Of a DNA stretch of 64,000 bases, positions 48,546-61,500 are shown in pieces. How positions within the stretch are numbered: position 1 is the stretch's first letter; each line of letters starts with the position of its first letter. The notes under the pieces are model-generated. The model was not told the DNA's origin, made no database searches, and saw only the letters and a list, made by a program, of their open reading frames with translations. Both the position numbers and the translations under genes were made by a program. Source of the stretch: Prosthecomicrobium pneumaticum (GTDB taxonomy: Bacteria > Pseudomonadota > Alphaproteobacteria > Rhizobiales > Kaistiaceae); assembly GCF_014199915.1 (NCBI RefSeq), contig NZ_JACHOO010000005.1, positions 62,001-126,000 of the forward strand. Direction: 5' to 3'.

Positions 48546-49604
48546 ATGAAACGTTTCGCCCCCGACCAGACGCTCTCGACCCGGCTCACCCGTCTGATAC
48601 GCGACTGGTGGACGATCCGGCGCCATGGTGCCTTCGACGCCGCGCATTACCGGGCGCAATTGGAGCGGACGCGGTTCAAGCACCGCCTCGCGCTGCTGCA
48701 CTATCTCTGGGCGGGAGAACGCAAAGGACTGACACCCAACCCTCGGTTCGACCCGCGGCTCCATCGCCTCGCCTTTGACGACGTGCCCCCGGCGGGCGCC
48801 GCGCTCGCCGATGCGATCCGCCGCGGGCGGCAGGCGCCGCAGCCGGTCGGAGAGGATCGCGAGGCGCCGATGCCCGCCATCCCGGTAGAGCCGCCGGGCC
48901 GACCCCTCGCCCTCGTCTGCCACGTCTTCTTCCAGGATGTCTGGCCGGAACTCGAGGCCGGCATCACGCCGATCGCTGATCTCGTCGACCTCTTCGTCAC
49001 CATTACCGAACGTCCGGGTGCCGCCGCGCTCGCGACCCGCATCCGGGCGCGCTTCCCGCGCGCCGTGGTGCTCGTTCTCCCCAATCGCGGCCGCGACATG
49101 CTGCCCTTCGTCCTGCTCGCCGGCGCCGTGCCGCTGTCGCGCTATCGCGCGGTGTGCAAGATCCACACGAAGAAGAGCCAGCATCGACTCGACGGTGCGG
49201 CCTGGCGACGGGCGCTCGTCGGCCCGCTGATCGCCGACGCCGCGCGCGTCGCGGCGATCGGGGCACATTTCGCCGCTCATCCGCGCTGCGGCCTCGTCGT
49301 GCCCGACGGCTCGATCGAAGAGGACCCTTCGCTTTGGGGCGGCAACCGCGTCCGGACGCGCGCGCTCGCGGCGCGCCTCGGCGTCGCCGTCGAGCATCTG
49401 CCGCTGCGCTTCCCGGCCGGATCGATGTATTGGATCAGCGGGCCGCTCGTCGCACGGATCGCGGCGCTCGGCCTCGGATGGGCGGACTTCGAGCCGGAGC
49501 GCGGCCAGACGGACGACACCACCGCCCATGCGCTCGAGCGCCTCGTCGGTCTGCTCGCGACGGCCGAAGGCCTCGACATGATCGAGGCCGGCCGTCTCGG
49601 CTGA
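48546..49604 (+). CDS. Rhamnan synthesis F (RgpF)-family protein
   Basis: A 352-residue protein of the RgpF family, found in rhamnose-containing surface polysaccharide loci. Marks are PLALVCHVFFQDVWPEL, the RARFPRAVVLVLPNRGRDMLPFV segment, YRAVCKIHTKKS and FPAGSMYWISGPLV. The N-terminal 60 residues (RHGAFDAAHYRAQL...YLWAGERKGLTPNPRFDP) form a short helical module common in glycan enzymes. It probably works with the divergent GT2 gene and the ABC exporter whose end lies six bases away. Confidence 0.85.
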   Translation: MKRFAPDQTLSTRLTRLIRDWWTIRRHGAFDAAHYRAQLERTRFKHRLALLHYLWAGERKGLTPNPRFDPRLHRLAFDDVPPAGAALADAIRRGRQAPQPVGEDREAPMPAIPVEPPGRPLALVCHVFFQDVWPELEAGITPIADLVDLFVTITERPGAAALATRIRARFPRAVVLVLPNRGRDMLPFVLLAGAVPLSRYRAVCKIHTKKSQHRLDGAAWRRALVGPLIADAARVAAIGAHFAAHPRCGLVVPDGSIEEDPSLWGGNRVRTRALAARLGVAVEHLPLRFPAGSMYWISGPLVARIAALGLGWADFEPERGQTDDTTAHALERLVGLLATAEGLDMIEAGRLG

Positions 49605-49610
49605 GCCCGT

Positions 49611-51437
49611 CTACTGCGCCGCGACGAGCGGCTTCTCCTCGGAGAACTGGTAGCGATAGAGCATCGCGTAGAGCCCGCCGCGCCGCAGCAGCTCGGCGTG
49701 CGTGCCGATATCCACCACCTCGCCGCGGTCGATCACCACGATCCGGTCGGCGTTCAGGATCGTCGACAGCCGATGGGCGATGACGACGCTGGTGCGACCC
49801 TCGACCAGCCGGTCGAGCGCCAGCTGGATGTTGCGCTCGGATTCGGAATCGAGCGCCGAGGTCGCCTCGTCGAGGAGCAGGATCGGCGCGTCCTTCAGGA
49901 TCGCGCGGGCGATGGCGAGGCGCTGGCGCTGGCCGCCCGAGAGCTGCACGCCGTTCTCGCCGATGTCGGTATCGAAGCCCTTCGGCAGATTGGCGATGAA
50001 GTCGAAGGCATAGGCGTCGCGCGCCGCCTCCTCGACCTCCTCATCGGTCGCCGAGAGACGGCCGAGGCGGATGTTGTCCCGCACCGTGCCCGAAAACAGG
50101 AAGACATCCTGGCTGACCGAAGCGATGTGGCGCCGCAGCGAGCTGACGGCGACCTTGCGCACATCCTGGCCGTCGACCAGCACGGCGCCGGCGGTGGCAT
50201 CGTAGAAGCGCTGGATCAGCGCGATGATCGTCGACTTGCCGCCGCCCGAAGGCCCGACGAGGGCGATGCGCTCGCCCCGCTCGACGACGAAGGAGACGCC
50301 CTTCAGCACAGGCTCGCCCTTGCGATAGGCGAAGTCGACATCGCGCAGCTCGATCCGGCCGGCGGAAAAGTCGAGCGCGGGCTCGTCGTCGCGTTCGGTG
50401 CCGGAGGGCGGCTTGTCGAGGATCTCATACATCGCGCGGGCGCCGACGAGGCTCATCTCGAGCCCGATCTGCACCCGGGCGAGCCGTTTCGCCGGCTCAT
50501 AGGCGAGCAGGAGCGCGGTGACGAACGACATGAACTCGCCGGGCGAGGTGCCGAAATTGATCGTGTTCCAGCCGGCATAGAAGATCACGGCGGCGATCGA
50601 GACGCCGCCGAGCGTCTCCATCAGCGGGCTCGTCCGCGCCTGCAGGCTCGCCATCTTGTTCTGGCGCTGCTCGACGGCGGCGATCGTTTCGGCCATCCGT
50701 CCGCGCATATGGTGATCGAGGCCGAACGCCTTCACCACCTTGTTGCCGTAGACCGTCTCCTGGACGAGCGCGACGATCATGGTCGAGGCGCCGTATTCCG
50801 ACTGCGCGATCTTGCGCATGCGCTTGATCAGGCCGGTGACGAAGAAGATGGCGATCGGCGCGACGGTGAAGGCGGCGAGCGACATCAGCGGCGCCTGCCA
50901 GAGCATCACCGCGACCAGACTGATCAGCGAAACGAGGTCGCGCGCCAAGCTCATGATCACGGTGTCGAGCACCGAACGGATCGCGCCGGCGCCGCGCACC
51001 ACCGTGTTGATCAGCTCGCTCGACGCGCGCTCGGTGAAGAAGTCGAGGCCGAAGCGCAGAAAGCTGTCGTAGAAGCGGCGCTGCGTCTCGGCGACGATGC
51101 GGTTGCCGACGCGGCCGAGCACGATCGCCTGCGCCCAGCTGGCGAGGCCCTTGACCACGAAGATGCCGATGACCGCCGCGGACAGGATCCACAGCATCAT
51201 CGGGTCGCGCGACACGAAGATGTGGTTGACGACGTCGCGCATGATCCAGGCGGAGGCCGCCGTCGTCATGCCGACCACGACGAGCAGAACCGTCGCCAGC
51301 GCATAGCCGCGCATGTGTGCGCGGCCGTCGGTCGCCACGATCCGGATCAGCGTCTCGAGCGAGCCGTTCTGCTTGAAGCGCCGCCAGCGGTCGATCAGCC
51401 GCTTCGGCCTCTTCTCATCGTCTGCAGCTTTCGCCAT
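49611..51437 (-). CDS. MsbA-like ABC exporter (fused permease and ATPase)
   Basis: A 608-residue half-transporter with six helices (about residues 45-330) followed by an ABC domain. The nucleotide site is complete: GPSGGGKSTIIALI, SQDVFLFSGTVRDNIRLG (Q-loop), LSGGQRQRLAIARAIL and ILLLDEATSALDSESE, then the switch histidine in IAHRLS. Family members flip lipid A or lipid-linked glycans; position beside polysaccharide genes fits this. The start at 51437 (MAKAADD) has GAGG at five bases; an ATG three codons earlier is possible. Confidence 0.92.
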   Translation of the reverse strand: MAKAADDEKRPKRLIDRWRRFKQNGSLETLIRIVATDGRAHMRGYALATVLLVVVGMTTAASAWIMRDVVNHIFVSRDPMMLWILSAAVIGIFVVKGLASWAQAIVLGRVGNRIVAETQRRFYDSFLRFGLDFFTERASSELINTVVRGAGAIRSVLDTVIMSLARDLVSLISLVAVMLWQAPLMSLAAFTVAPIAIFFVTGLIKRMRKIAQSEYGASTMIVALVQETVYGNKVVKAFGLDHHMRGRMAETIAAVEQRQNKMASLQARTSPLMETLGGVSIAAVIFYAGWNTINFGTSPGEFMSFVTALLLAYEPAKRLARVQIGLEMSLVGARAMYEILDKPPSGTERDDEPALDFSAGRIELRDVDFAYRKGEPVLKGVSFVVERGERIALVGPSGGGKSTIIALIQRFYDATAGAVLVDGQDVRKVAVSSLRRHIASVSQDVFLFSGTVRDNIRLGRLSATDEEVEEAARDAYAFDFIANLPKGFDTDIGENGVQLSGGQRQRLAIARAILKDAPILLLDEATSALDSESERNIQLALDRLVEGRTSVVIAHRLSTILNADRIVVIDRGEVVDIGTHAELLRRGGLYAMLYRYQFSEEKPLVAAQ

Positions 51438-51604
51438 CTGCCTCATCTGCGGCCATACGACGGCCGGAAGCTCGACCGCCGCATTCGACCTTCTAGCCGT
51501 CCCTCGCGATCCCGTCCACCATACGGATCGTCGCGCCCCCTGCCCGCAGGACGCGCAGCCTCCGCCGGCTTATGGAACACTGAATATCCTTTAGGCTTCG
51601 AACT

Positions 51605-51619
51605 AAATGGAAGCCATTT
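51605..51619. promoter_or_regulatory. Operator-like palindrome before the sugar importer
   Basis: AAATGG-AAG-CCATTT is a perfect inverted repeat. It is overlapped by a second one, GGCTTC (51594-51599) with GAAGCC (51610-51615). Both lie in an A+T-rich patch 65-90 bases before the binding-protein gene. A LacI- or ROK-type regulator site is plausible; no regulator gene is adjacent. The rest of the 51438-51685 gap shows nothing clear. Confidence 0.45.
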
Positions 51620-51685
51620 GAATCCGCTCCGTCACTCCGCCATTCTCCCGCCACCTCGTGACAGAGGGCTATGGGAGGAATGAGA

Positions 51686-52633
51686 ATGCGGAAATTTGCT
51701 CGGATCATGCTCGCGGCCAGTGCGCTGGCCTTCGCGAGCCAGGCGCCCGCCATGGCGCAGGACAAGGTGACCATCCTGGCCTCGGTGCCGGGCCTCACCT
51801 TCCCCTTCTTCGTCCACATGATGAACGCCTTCAAGGCGGAAGCCGCCAATCTCGGCGTCGAGGTCATCGAGTCCGACGGCCAGGTCTCCTCGCCGAAGCA
51901 GACCGCCGACATCGAGGCGGCGATCGCCCGCGGCGTCAACGGCATCGTGATCAGCCCGAACGAGGTCGACGCGATGGCTCCGGCGCTGCAGCAGGCCGTC
52001 GACGCCTCGATCCCGGTCGTCACGGTCGACCGTCGCGTGGCGCAGGTGGACGGCATCCTCGCCCATGTCGGCGCGGACAACGTCAAGGGCGGCGAAGCGC
52101 AGGGCGAGCTGATCATGAAGCTGTTCCCGGACGGCGCCACGATCGTCAACCTGCAGGGCCAGTCGGGCGCCTCGCCGGCGATCGACCGCAACAAGGGCCT
52201 GCACAACGTGCTCGACCAGCACGCCGACAAGTACAAGATCGTCTTCGAGCAGACCGCGGGCTTCGACCGCGCCCGCGGCCTGTCGGTGACGGAAGCCGCG
52301 CTCGCCGGCATGGCCGAGCCGCCGCAGGTCATCGTCGCCGCGAATGACGACATGGCACTCGGCGCGATGGAGGCCGTCAAGGCCCGCAATCTCTCCGGCA
52401 TCGCGATCATCGGCTTCGACGCCCTGCCCGAGGCGCTCGCCCAGGTGCGCGACGGCGGCCTGACCGCGACGATCGAGCAGTTCCCCGGCAAGCAGAGCGC
52501 CACCGGCGTGCAGATCCTCGTCGACTACATCAAGAACAAGAAGGAGCCGGCGGAGAAGCTGACGCTCCTCACCCCGGTCGCCGTGACCAAGGACAACCTC
52601 GACATCGCCGAGCGTCTCGGCGAGGTGAAGTAA
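51686..52633 (+). CDS. Ribose-type sugar ABC transporter, substrate-binding protein
   Basis: A 315-residue periplasmic binding protein of the RbsB-like class (type I fold). It has a Sec signal peptide ending near AMAQ and a mature start DKVTILASVPGLTFPFF. Typical pieces are ESDGQVSSPKQTADIEAAIARGVNGIVISP, VVTVDRRV (sugar-binding region), GQSGASPAIDRNKG and IVAANDDMALGAMEA. The start at 51686 is seven bases after GGGAGG; ATGs at 51671 and 51680 are also in frame. The bound sugar is not identifiable. Confidence 0.92.
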   Translation: MRKFARIMLAASALAFASQAPAMAQDKVTILASVPGLTFPFFVHMMNAFKAEAANLGVEVIESDGQVSSPKQTADIEAAIARGVNGIVISPNEVDAMAPALQQAVDASIPVVTVDRRVAQVDGILAHVGADNVKGGEAQGELIMKLFPDGATIVNLQGQSGASPAIDRNKGLHNVLDQHADKYKIVFEQTAGFDRARGLSVTEAALAGMAEPPQVIVAANDDMALGAMEAVKARNLSGIAIIGFDALPEALAQVRDGGLTATIEQFPGKQSATGVQILVDYIKNKKEPAEKLTLLTPVAVTKDNLDIAERLGEVK

Positions 52634-52661
52634 GTCCGCAACGGATCGAACCGGTTCTCAC

Positions 52662-52690
52662 GGCCGGCGGCGCTTCCCGCGCCGCCGGCC
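52662..52690 (+). promoter_or_regulatory. Strong hairpin between binding-protein and ATPase genes
   Basis: GGCCGGCGGCGC and GCGCCGCCGGCC form a perfect 12-bp stem with a TTCCC loop, followed by TTCACGATTA rather than a T-run. It probably stabilises the upstream message or ends part of transcription. Confidence 0.65.
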
Positions 52691-52719
52691 TTCACGATTA
52701 TCGAGACGGGGTCTCATCC

Positions 52720-54294
<1,575 letters not shown>

Positions 54295-54304
54295 GGGGGA
54301 AGCT

Positions 54305-55324
54305 ATGGCTGATGTGAAACGTGATACGCCCGCCGCGCCGGGATTCGACCTGTTCGGCTTCCTCGCCCGCTTCGCGCCGCTGATCTTCCTCGTCGTGCTG
54401 ATGGCGGTGTTCTACCTGCTCGAGCCGCGCTTCCTGTCGCAGGTCAACCTCTTCAACGTGATGCGGCAGGTCTCGATCACCGGCCTGCTCGCGATCGGCA
54501 TGACCTTCGTCATCCTGACCGCCGGCATCGACCTGTCGATCGGCTCGCTGCTCGCCTTTGCCGGCCTCGTCGCCGCGGCGGTGGCGAAGGGCGGCCTGCA
54601 GGACCGCTTCACGGTCGGCGAGGACGCCGTCGGCTATGGCTGGCAGCTCGCCGCGCTCGCGGCGATCGCGATCGGCATCGCCGGCGGCTGGCTGCAGGGC
54701 GTCGCCATCACGCGGCTCAAGGTGCCGCCCTTCGTCGTCACCCTCGGCGGCATGTCGGTGTTTCGCGGCGCGGCGCTGCTGTTCGCCGCCGGCGGCCCGA
54801 TCTCCGGCTTCGATCGCGCCTTCACCTGGTGGGGCCAGGGCTATATCGGCCCGGTGCCGGTGCCGGTCGTGGTGTTCCTCGTCGCCGCGGTGATCGCCCA
54901 TATCGTGCTGCGCTACACGCGCTACGGCCGCAAGGTCTATGCGGTCGGCGGCAATCCGGAAGCCGCGCGGCTCGCCGGCCTCAACGTCAACCGGATCATC
55001 CTGTCGGTCTATGTGATCATGGGCTTCTTCGCCGGGCTCGGCGCCTTCGTGCTCGCGGCGCGGCTCAATTCGGCGGAGGCGGTGGCCGGCACCGGCTACG
55101 AGCTCACCGTCATCGCCTCGGTGGTGATCGGCGGCACGAGCCTCTTCGGCGGCGTCGGCTCGGTGTTCGGCACGGTGATCGGTGCGTTGCTGATCGGCGT
55201 GCTCTTGAACGGCCTCGTGCTGATGAACGTGTCGTCCTATATCCAGCAGATCATCATCGGCGTGATCATCGTGCTGGCGGTCGCCTTCGACACCTTCGCC
55301 AAATCGCGCCGGCGGCGCGCGTAA
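54305..55324 (+). CDS. Sugar ABC transporter permease (RbsC-like)
   Basis: A 339-residue permease with about nine hydrophobic segments. Signatures are GMTFVILTAGIDLSIGSLLAFAGLVAA, ITRLKVPPFVVTLGGMSVFRGAALL, YGRKVYAVGGNPEAARLAGLNV and GTGYELTVIASVVIGGTSLFGGVGSVFGT. It presumably forms a homodimer, as only one permease gene is present. It ends the operon at a strong terminator; no sugar kinase or isomerase gene follows. Confidence 0.94.
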   Translation: MADVKRDTPAAPGFDLFGFLARFAPLIFLVVLMAVFYLLEPRFLSQVNLFNVMRQVSITGLLAIGMTFVILTAGIDLSIGSLLAFAGLVAAAVAKGGLQDRFTVGEDAVGYGWQLAALAAIAIGIAGGWLQGVAITRLKVPPFVVTLGGMSVFRGAALLFAAGGPISGFDRAFTWWGQGYIGPVPVPVVVFLVAAVIAHIVLRYTRYGRKVYAVGGNPEAARLAGLNVNRIILSVYVIMGFFAGLGAFVLAARLNSAEAVAGTGYELTVIASVVIGGTSLFGGVGSVFGTVIGALLIGVLLNGLVLMNVSSYIQQIIIGVIIVLAVAFDTFAKSRRRRA

Positions 55325-55328
55325 CGAC

Positions 55329-55362
55329 GCGAAGGACCCGCGAGGGCGGGTCCTTCGCTTTT
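55329..55362 (+). terminator. Terminator of the sugar importer operon
   Basis: GCGAAGGACCCGC pairs with GCGGGTCCTTCGC (13 bp) and is followed by TTTT, four bases after the permease stop. Confidence 0.95.
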
Positions 55363-55366
55363 CGGC

Positions 55367-56017
55367 TCAGGGGGCGGCGACCTCGAACCGGCCGGTCGCC
55401 TGATCGAGCACCCAGAGATCGCCGGCCGAGATGTCGAACCATGCCCCGTGCAGCTCGACCTCGCCGATCTCCTCGAGTGCGGCGATCTTCGGAAAGCTCT
55501 TCAGATTGGTGATCGCCTGGCGGATCGAGGCGAATTCGAGCGCCCGCTGCCGGTCCGCCTCGGCGGCGGGATCGTCACAGGCGAGCGCCTCGGCCGGCTT
55601 GAGCAGCGAGATCCAGCGGCCGATATAGTCGCCGCCCGGCAGCGGCGCCTGGCCGGCCTTGGTCGACAGATAGGCCGAGACGCCGCCGCAGCGGCCGTGA
55701 CCCATCACCACGATATGGCGGACGCGCAGCGCCATCACGCCATATTCGATCGCCGCCGAGGTGCCGTGGAACTCGCCGTCCGGATCGTGCGGCGGCACGA
55801 GATTGGCGACGTTGCGCACCACGAACATCTCGCCCGGCGCCGCATCGAAGATCGTCTCCGGCGCCGCCCGGCTGTCGCAGCAGGCGACCAGCATGATCTG
55901 CGGCCGCTGCCCGGCCTCGGCGAGGACGCGATAGCGTCGCTCTTCCAGCGGCAGGCGATCCTTGCGGAAGGCGCGATAGCCCTGGATCAGGCGGCTCGGG
56001 AAGACGGCGCTGTTCAT
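55367..56017 (-). CDS. Beta-class carbonic anhydrase
   Basis: A 216-residue zinc enzyme interconverting CO2 and bicarbonate. Zinc ligands and the gating dyad are visible: Cys47-Asp48-Ser49-Arg50, His107 and Cys110 (GHGRCGGV). RNVANLVPP is also typical. The start at 56017 (MNSAVFPSRL) is six bases after GGGAG; the frame reaches 56053 without better support. It is a single gene convergent with the sugar importer. Confidence 0.94.
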   Translation of the reverse strand: MNSAVFPSRLIQGYRAFRKDRLPLEERRYRVLAEAGQRPQIMLVACCDSRAAPETIFDAAPGEMFVVRNVANLVPPHDPDGEFHGTSAAIEYGVMALRVRHIVVMGHGRCGGVSAYLSTKAGQAPLPGGDYIGRWISLLKPAEALACDDPAAEADRQRALEFASIRQAITNLKSFPKIAALEEIGEVELHGAWFDISAGDLWVLDQATGRFEVAAP

Positions 56018-56099
56018 CGGAATCTCCCGCATTGCAGCAGAACGGTGGAGCAATAGCGCCGGGCCGCGCGGCGGTCGAGAGGCGGCGTCGCCCGCCCGC

Positions 56100-56984
56100 T
56101 CAGCACGACGCGCCGGCGAGCCCGTCGATCAGGACGGCCTCGGCCGGCGCGACGAGGGCATCCTGGCGGAGCGCGAGCGGCAGGGCGTCGGCGCCGGTCT
56201 CCGCCGCCGCCCGGGCGAGGGCGAGCACGCGGGCCGCCGCGCCACGGAGCGCCTCCGCCTCGCCCTCGCCCGCGCCCGCGACGAGGCCGGCGAGCAGCAA
56301 AGCTGCAAAGAGATCGCCGGTGCCGTTCGGCACGCCCGCGATCCGGTCGTGGCGGGCGTCGAGCACGCGCTCGGGCGTCACGAGAAGCGTCGCGATCGTT
56401 TCGCCCTCCGTCGCGGCGGAGGTGACGGCGACGCGCGGCCGGCCGAGCGACCGGGCGCGGGCGACCGGATCGCCGGGCGCGTCGGCTCCGGCGAGGAAAG
56501 CGAGTTCGGTCGGATTGGGCGTGACGATGTCGGCGAGCGGCAGCAGGCGGTCGCGCATCGCCGCCGCGACGGGTTCGGGCACGTAGAGGCGGCCGCCATC
56601 GCCGAGCACCGGATCGAGCAGATAGAGGGCGGCCGGGTTCGCCCGCTTGACGGCGGCGACGAGGCCGGCGATCGCTTCGGCCTGCGCGGCGTCGCCGAGA
56701 TAGCCCGACAGGATGCCGCCGATCTCGGCGCGGCGCGGCGAGGCCGCGAGATCGGCGAGAAGGGCGGCGAAAGCGGCGGGCTCCGGCACGATCCGCGTGC
56801 CGGGGCCGTGGCCGGGATGCCAGGGCAGCGTCACGGTCGAGAGCGACCAGACCGGAAAGCCGAGACGCTCCAGCGCGAAGACGGCGGCGCGGCCGCCGAC
56901 CGCGCCGCGCACCACCGTGCTCGACAGAACGAGAATGGCGGGCTTGCGCCCGGTTGTGGGGCCGGGCTGCAGGAATCGATGCAA
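56100..56984 (-). CDS. pdxY: Pyridoxal kinase
   Basis: A ribokinase-family kinase of 294 residues that phosphorylates pyridoxal in vitamin B6 salvage. Typical are ILVLSSTVVRGAVGGRAAVFALERLGFPVWSLSTV at the N-terminus (pyridoxal site), YLLDPVLGDGGRLYVPEPV, TPNPTELAFLAG and the anion-hole/catalytic-base segment GVPNGTGDLFAALLLAG. The first 14 residues are not conserved, so translation may begin slightly later. It stands alone between the carbonic anhydrase and acnA. Confidence 0.9.
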   Translation of the reverse strand: MHRFLQPGPTTGRKPAILVLSSTVVRGAVGGRAAVFALERLGFPVWSLSTVTLPWHPGHGPGTRIVPEPAAFAALLADLAASPRRAEIGGILSGYLGDAAQAEAIAGLVAAVKRANPAALYLLDPVLGDGGRLYVPEPVAAAMRDRLLPLADIVTPNPTELAFLAGADAPGDPVARARSLGRPRVAVTSAATEGETIATLLVTPERVLDARHDRIAGVPNGTGDLFAALLLAGLVAGAGEGEAEALRGAAARVLALARAAAETGADALPLALRQDALVAPAEAVLIDGLAGASC

Positions 56985-57026
56985 GATCGACGCTCCGGGC
57001 GGATCGCTCCGGCGGCACCGGAGGAA

Positions 57027-57053
57027 CCCGCCGCCGGCCAGGCCGGCGGCGGG
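57027..57053 (-). terminator. Hairpin after acnA, probable terminator
   Basis: CCCGCCGCCGGCC and GGCCGGCGGCGGG form a 13-bp palindrome with a single central base. It lies 17 bases after the acnA stop on the minus strand. The following sequence has few T, so termination may be partial. Confidence 0.5.
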
Positions 57054-57070
57054 ATACGGACGCCGCCCGA

Positions 57071-59749
<2,679 letters not shown>

Positions 59750-60037
59750 GGCGGATCGGTTCCTCGTTCGGCGCGGGCGGCACGCGCTCCGATGCACGAA
59801 ACGTGCCCGGAGGCGCCCCGCAGTCCGAGAGGACGGCGCGCGAAAAACCGCGCGATCCCGCGCTCGGTGGTGACGCTCAGTCTGGCAGGTCCCCGCGGCC
59901 GGCGGCCGGGGTTGCCGCGTATATAGGGAATTTCGTAAGGAGAAGCCAGACCAACGAAAGTCGGCGCGCTTGGAACGCTTCGAATCTCGGCAGACCGCCC
60001 TCCCGCCCGCCGTTTCCGGATCCTGCCGGACGGCGCG

Positions 60038-60673
60038 ATGAGGCTCGCGATCGAGCGGCTCGCGGTCGAGCGCGGTGGCCGGCCGCTCTTTTCCGGACTC
60101 TCCTTCACCCTCGGGCCGGGCGAGCTCCTGGTCGTCGAAGGGCGCAACGGCGCCGGCAAGTCGAGCCTCCTGCGCGCGATCGCCGGGCTGCTGCACCCCT
60201 CGGAAGGGACCATCACGATCCAAAGCGAGGCCATTGCCGGCCGCACCGCCCCGCAGCCCGAGCAAGGCCCCGCCGGCCCGCTCTGCCACTATCTCGGGCA
60301 TCTCGACGCCCTGAAGCCCACGCTTTCGCTCGCCCGCAATCTGCGCCTGTGGCGCCATGTCGAGGGCGCGCCGGACATGACGATCGAGACGGCGCTCGAG
60401 ATGGTCGGCCTCGACGGGCTCGGCAGCCTGCCGGCGGCCTGGCTCTCCGCCGGCCAGAAGCGGCGCGCCGCGCTCGCCCGGCTGCTCCTCGTTCGCCGGC
60501 CGCTCTGGCTGCTCGACGAACCGACCGCGGCGCTCGACATCGCGGGCGAGGCGCTGCTCGGCGGACTGATCGTGCGCCATCTCTCGGCGGGCGGCGTGGC
60601 GATCGTCGCGACCCATCAGCCATTGCCGATCCCCGCCTCGACGACGCTGATGCTCGGGGCGCCGCAGCGATGA
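60038..60673 (+). CDS. ccmA: Heme exporter ATP-binding protein CcmA
   Basis: The ATPase of the CcmABCD complex that loads heme on CcmE for cytochrome c maturation (System I). 211 residues, with [19 protein letters not shown] (P-loop), [16 protein letters not shown] (signature) and [12 protein letters not shown] (Walker B). It overlaps ccmB by ATGA. Confidence 0.94.
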   Translation: MRLAIERLAVERGGRPLFSGLSFTLGPGELLVVEGRNGAGKSSLLRAIAGLLHPSEGTITIQSEAIAGRTAPQPEQGPAGPLCHYLGHLDALKPTLSLARNLRLWRHVEGAPDMTIETALEMVGLDGLGSLPAAWLSAGQKRRAALARLLLVRRPLWLLDEPTAALDIAGEALLGGLIVRHLSAGGVAIVATHQPLPIPASTTLMLGAPQR

Positions 60674-61320
60674 CGCTCTTCCTCGCGCTCGTGCGTCAGA
60701 CGATCCGTGCCGCCTTCGGCCAGGGCGGCGGCGCTTTCACGGGCCTGCTCTTCTATTTCAGCGTCGTCGCCACCCTGCCCTTTGCGATCGGGCCGGACCC
60801 GGCGACGCTTTCCCGCATCGCGCCGGCCATGCTGTGGCTCGGTGCCCTGCTGGCGACGCTGTTCGGCCTCGACCGGCTGTTCCAGGACGATCGCGACGAT
60901 GGCGGGCTCGACCTGCTCGTGCTCTCCGGCCTGCCGCTCTCGCTCGTCGTGCTCGCGAAGAGCCTCGGCCATCTCGTCGCCACCGGCGTGCCGCTGCTCC
61001 TCGGGGCGCCCCTCTTCGGGCTGATGCTCGGCCTCGATGCGGGGGCGATCGGCTGGAACGTCGCGGCGCTCGCGCTCGGCCTGCCGGCGCTCACCTTCAT
61101 CGGCGCGATCGGCGCGGCGCTGATGGTGCCGCTGCGCCGCGGCGGCCTGCTCGTCGCCGTGCTGATCCTGCCCTTCACCGTGCCGGTGCTGATCTTCGGC
61201 GTTGCCGCCGCCGGTGCCGAGACGAGCCAGCCCATGCTGCTCCTCTCCGCCCTCTCGCTCGCCGCCACCGTGCTCGGTCCGGCCGCGGGCGCGGCAGCGC
61301 TCGCCGCCGCGCTCGACTGA
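60670..61320 (+). CDS. ccmB: Heme exporter membrane protein CcmB
   Basis: A 216-residue protein with six hydrophobic segments, the membrane partner of CcmA. Marks are [31 protein letters not shown] and [23 protein letters not shown]. It is full length. In related genomes ccmC, ccmD and a thioredoxin-like ccmG follow at once; here the next genes lie on the opposite strand, so the rest of the ccm set must be elsewhere. Confidence 0.94.
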   Translation: MTLFLALVRQTIRAAFGQGGGAFTGLLFYFSVVATLPFAIGPDPATLSRIAPAMLWLGALLATLFGLDRLFQDDRDDGGLDLLVLSGLPLSLVVLAKSLGHLVATGVPLLLGAPLFGLMLGLDAGAIGWNVAALALGLPALTFIGAIGAALMVPLRRGGLLVAVLILPFTVPVLIFGVAAAGAETSQPMLLLSALSLAATVLGPAAGAAALAAALD

Positions 61321-61323
61321 GGA

Positions 61324-61500
61324 TCAGCGCGCCGCCGCGCCCTCCCCGAGACCGGCGGTGGCGACCAGCTCGGCCGTCACCGGTCCACGCCACGGCAGGC
61401 CGGTGACGATCGCGAGCACGAAGAGATAGGCCGCCGCGATCGGCACGAGCACCAGGCCCCGCCGCCAGAAGGGGGAGGCGACGGCGGGACTAGAGGCCAT
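61324..61500 (-). CDS. 58-residue single-helix membrane protein
   Basis: Not recognised. MASSPAVASPFWRRG is a short basic cytoplasmic start, followed by one transmembrane helix (about residues 15-36, GLVLVPIAAAYLFVLAIVTG) and a 20-residue tail with little character (VTAELVATAGLGEGAAAR). It overlaps the end of the TauD-like gene by 11 bases and ends three bases from the ccmB stop, so it is the last gene of a three-gene cassette. It is about the size of CcmD but on the opposite strand and without CcmD features. An upstream frame to 61629 has no support. Confidence 0.55.
   Translation of the reverse strand: MASSPAVASPFWRRGLVLVPIAAAYLFVLAIVTGLPWRGPVTAELVATAGLGEGAAAR

Noticed and set aside
61324-61500. 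The 58-residue protein as CcmD
   Set aside because: Size and single helix are similar, but it is on the opposite strand to ccmAB, overlaps the TauD-like gene and lacks the charged CcmD C-terminus.
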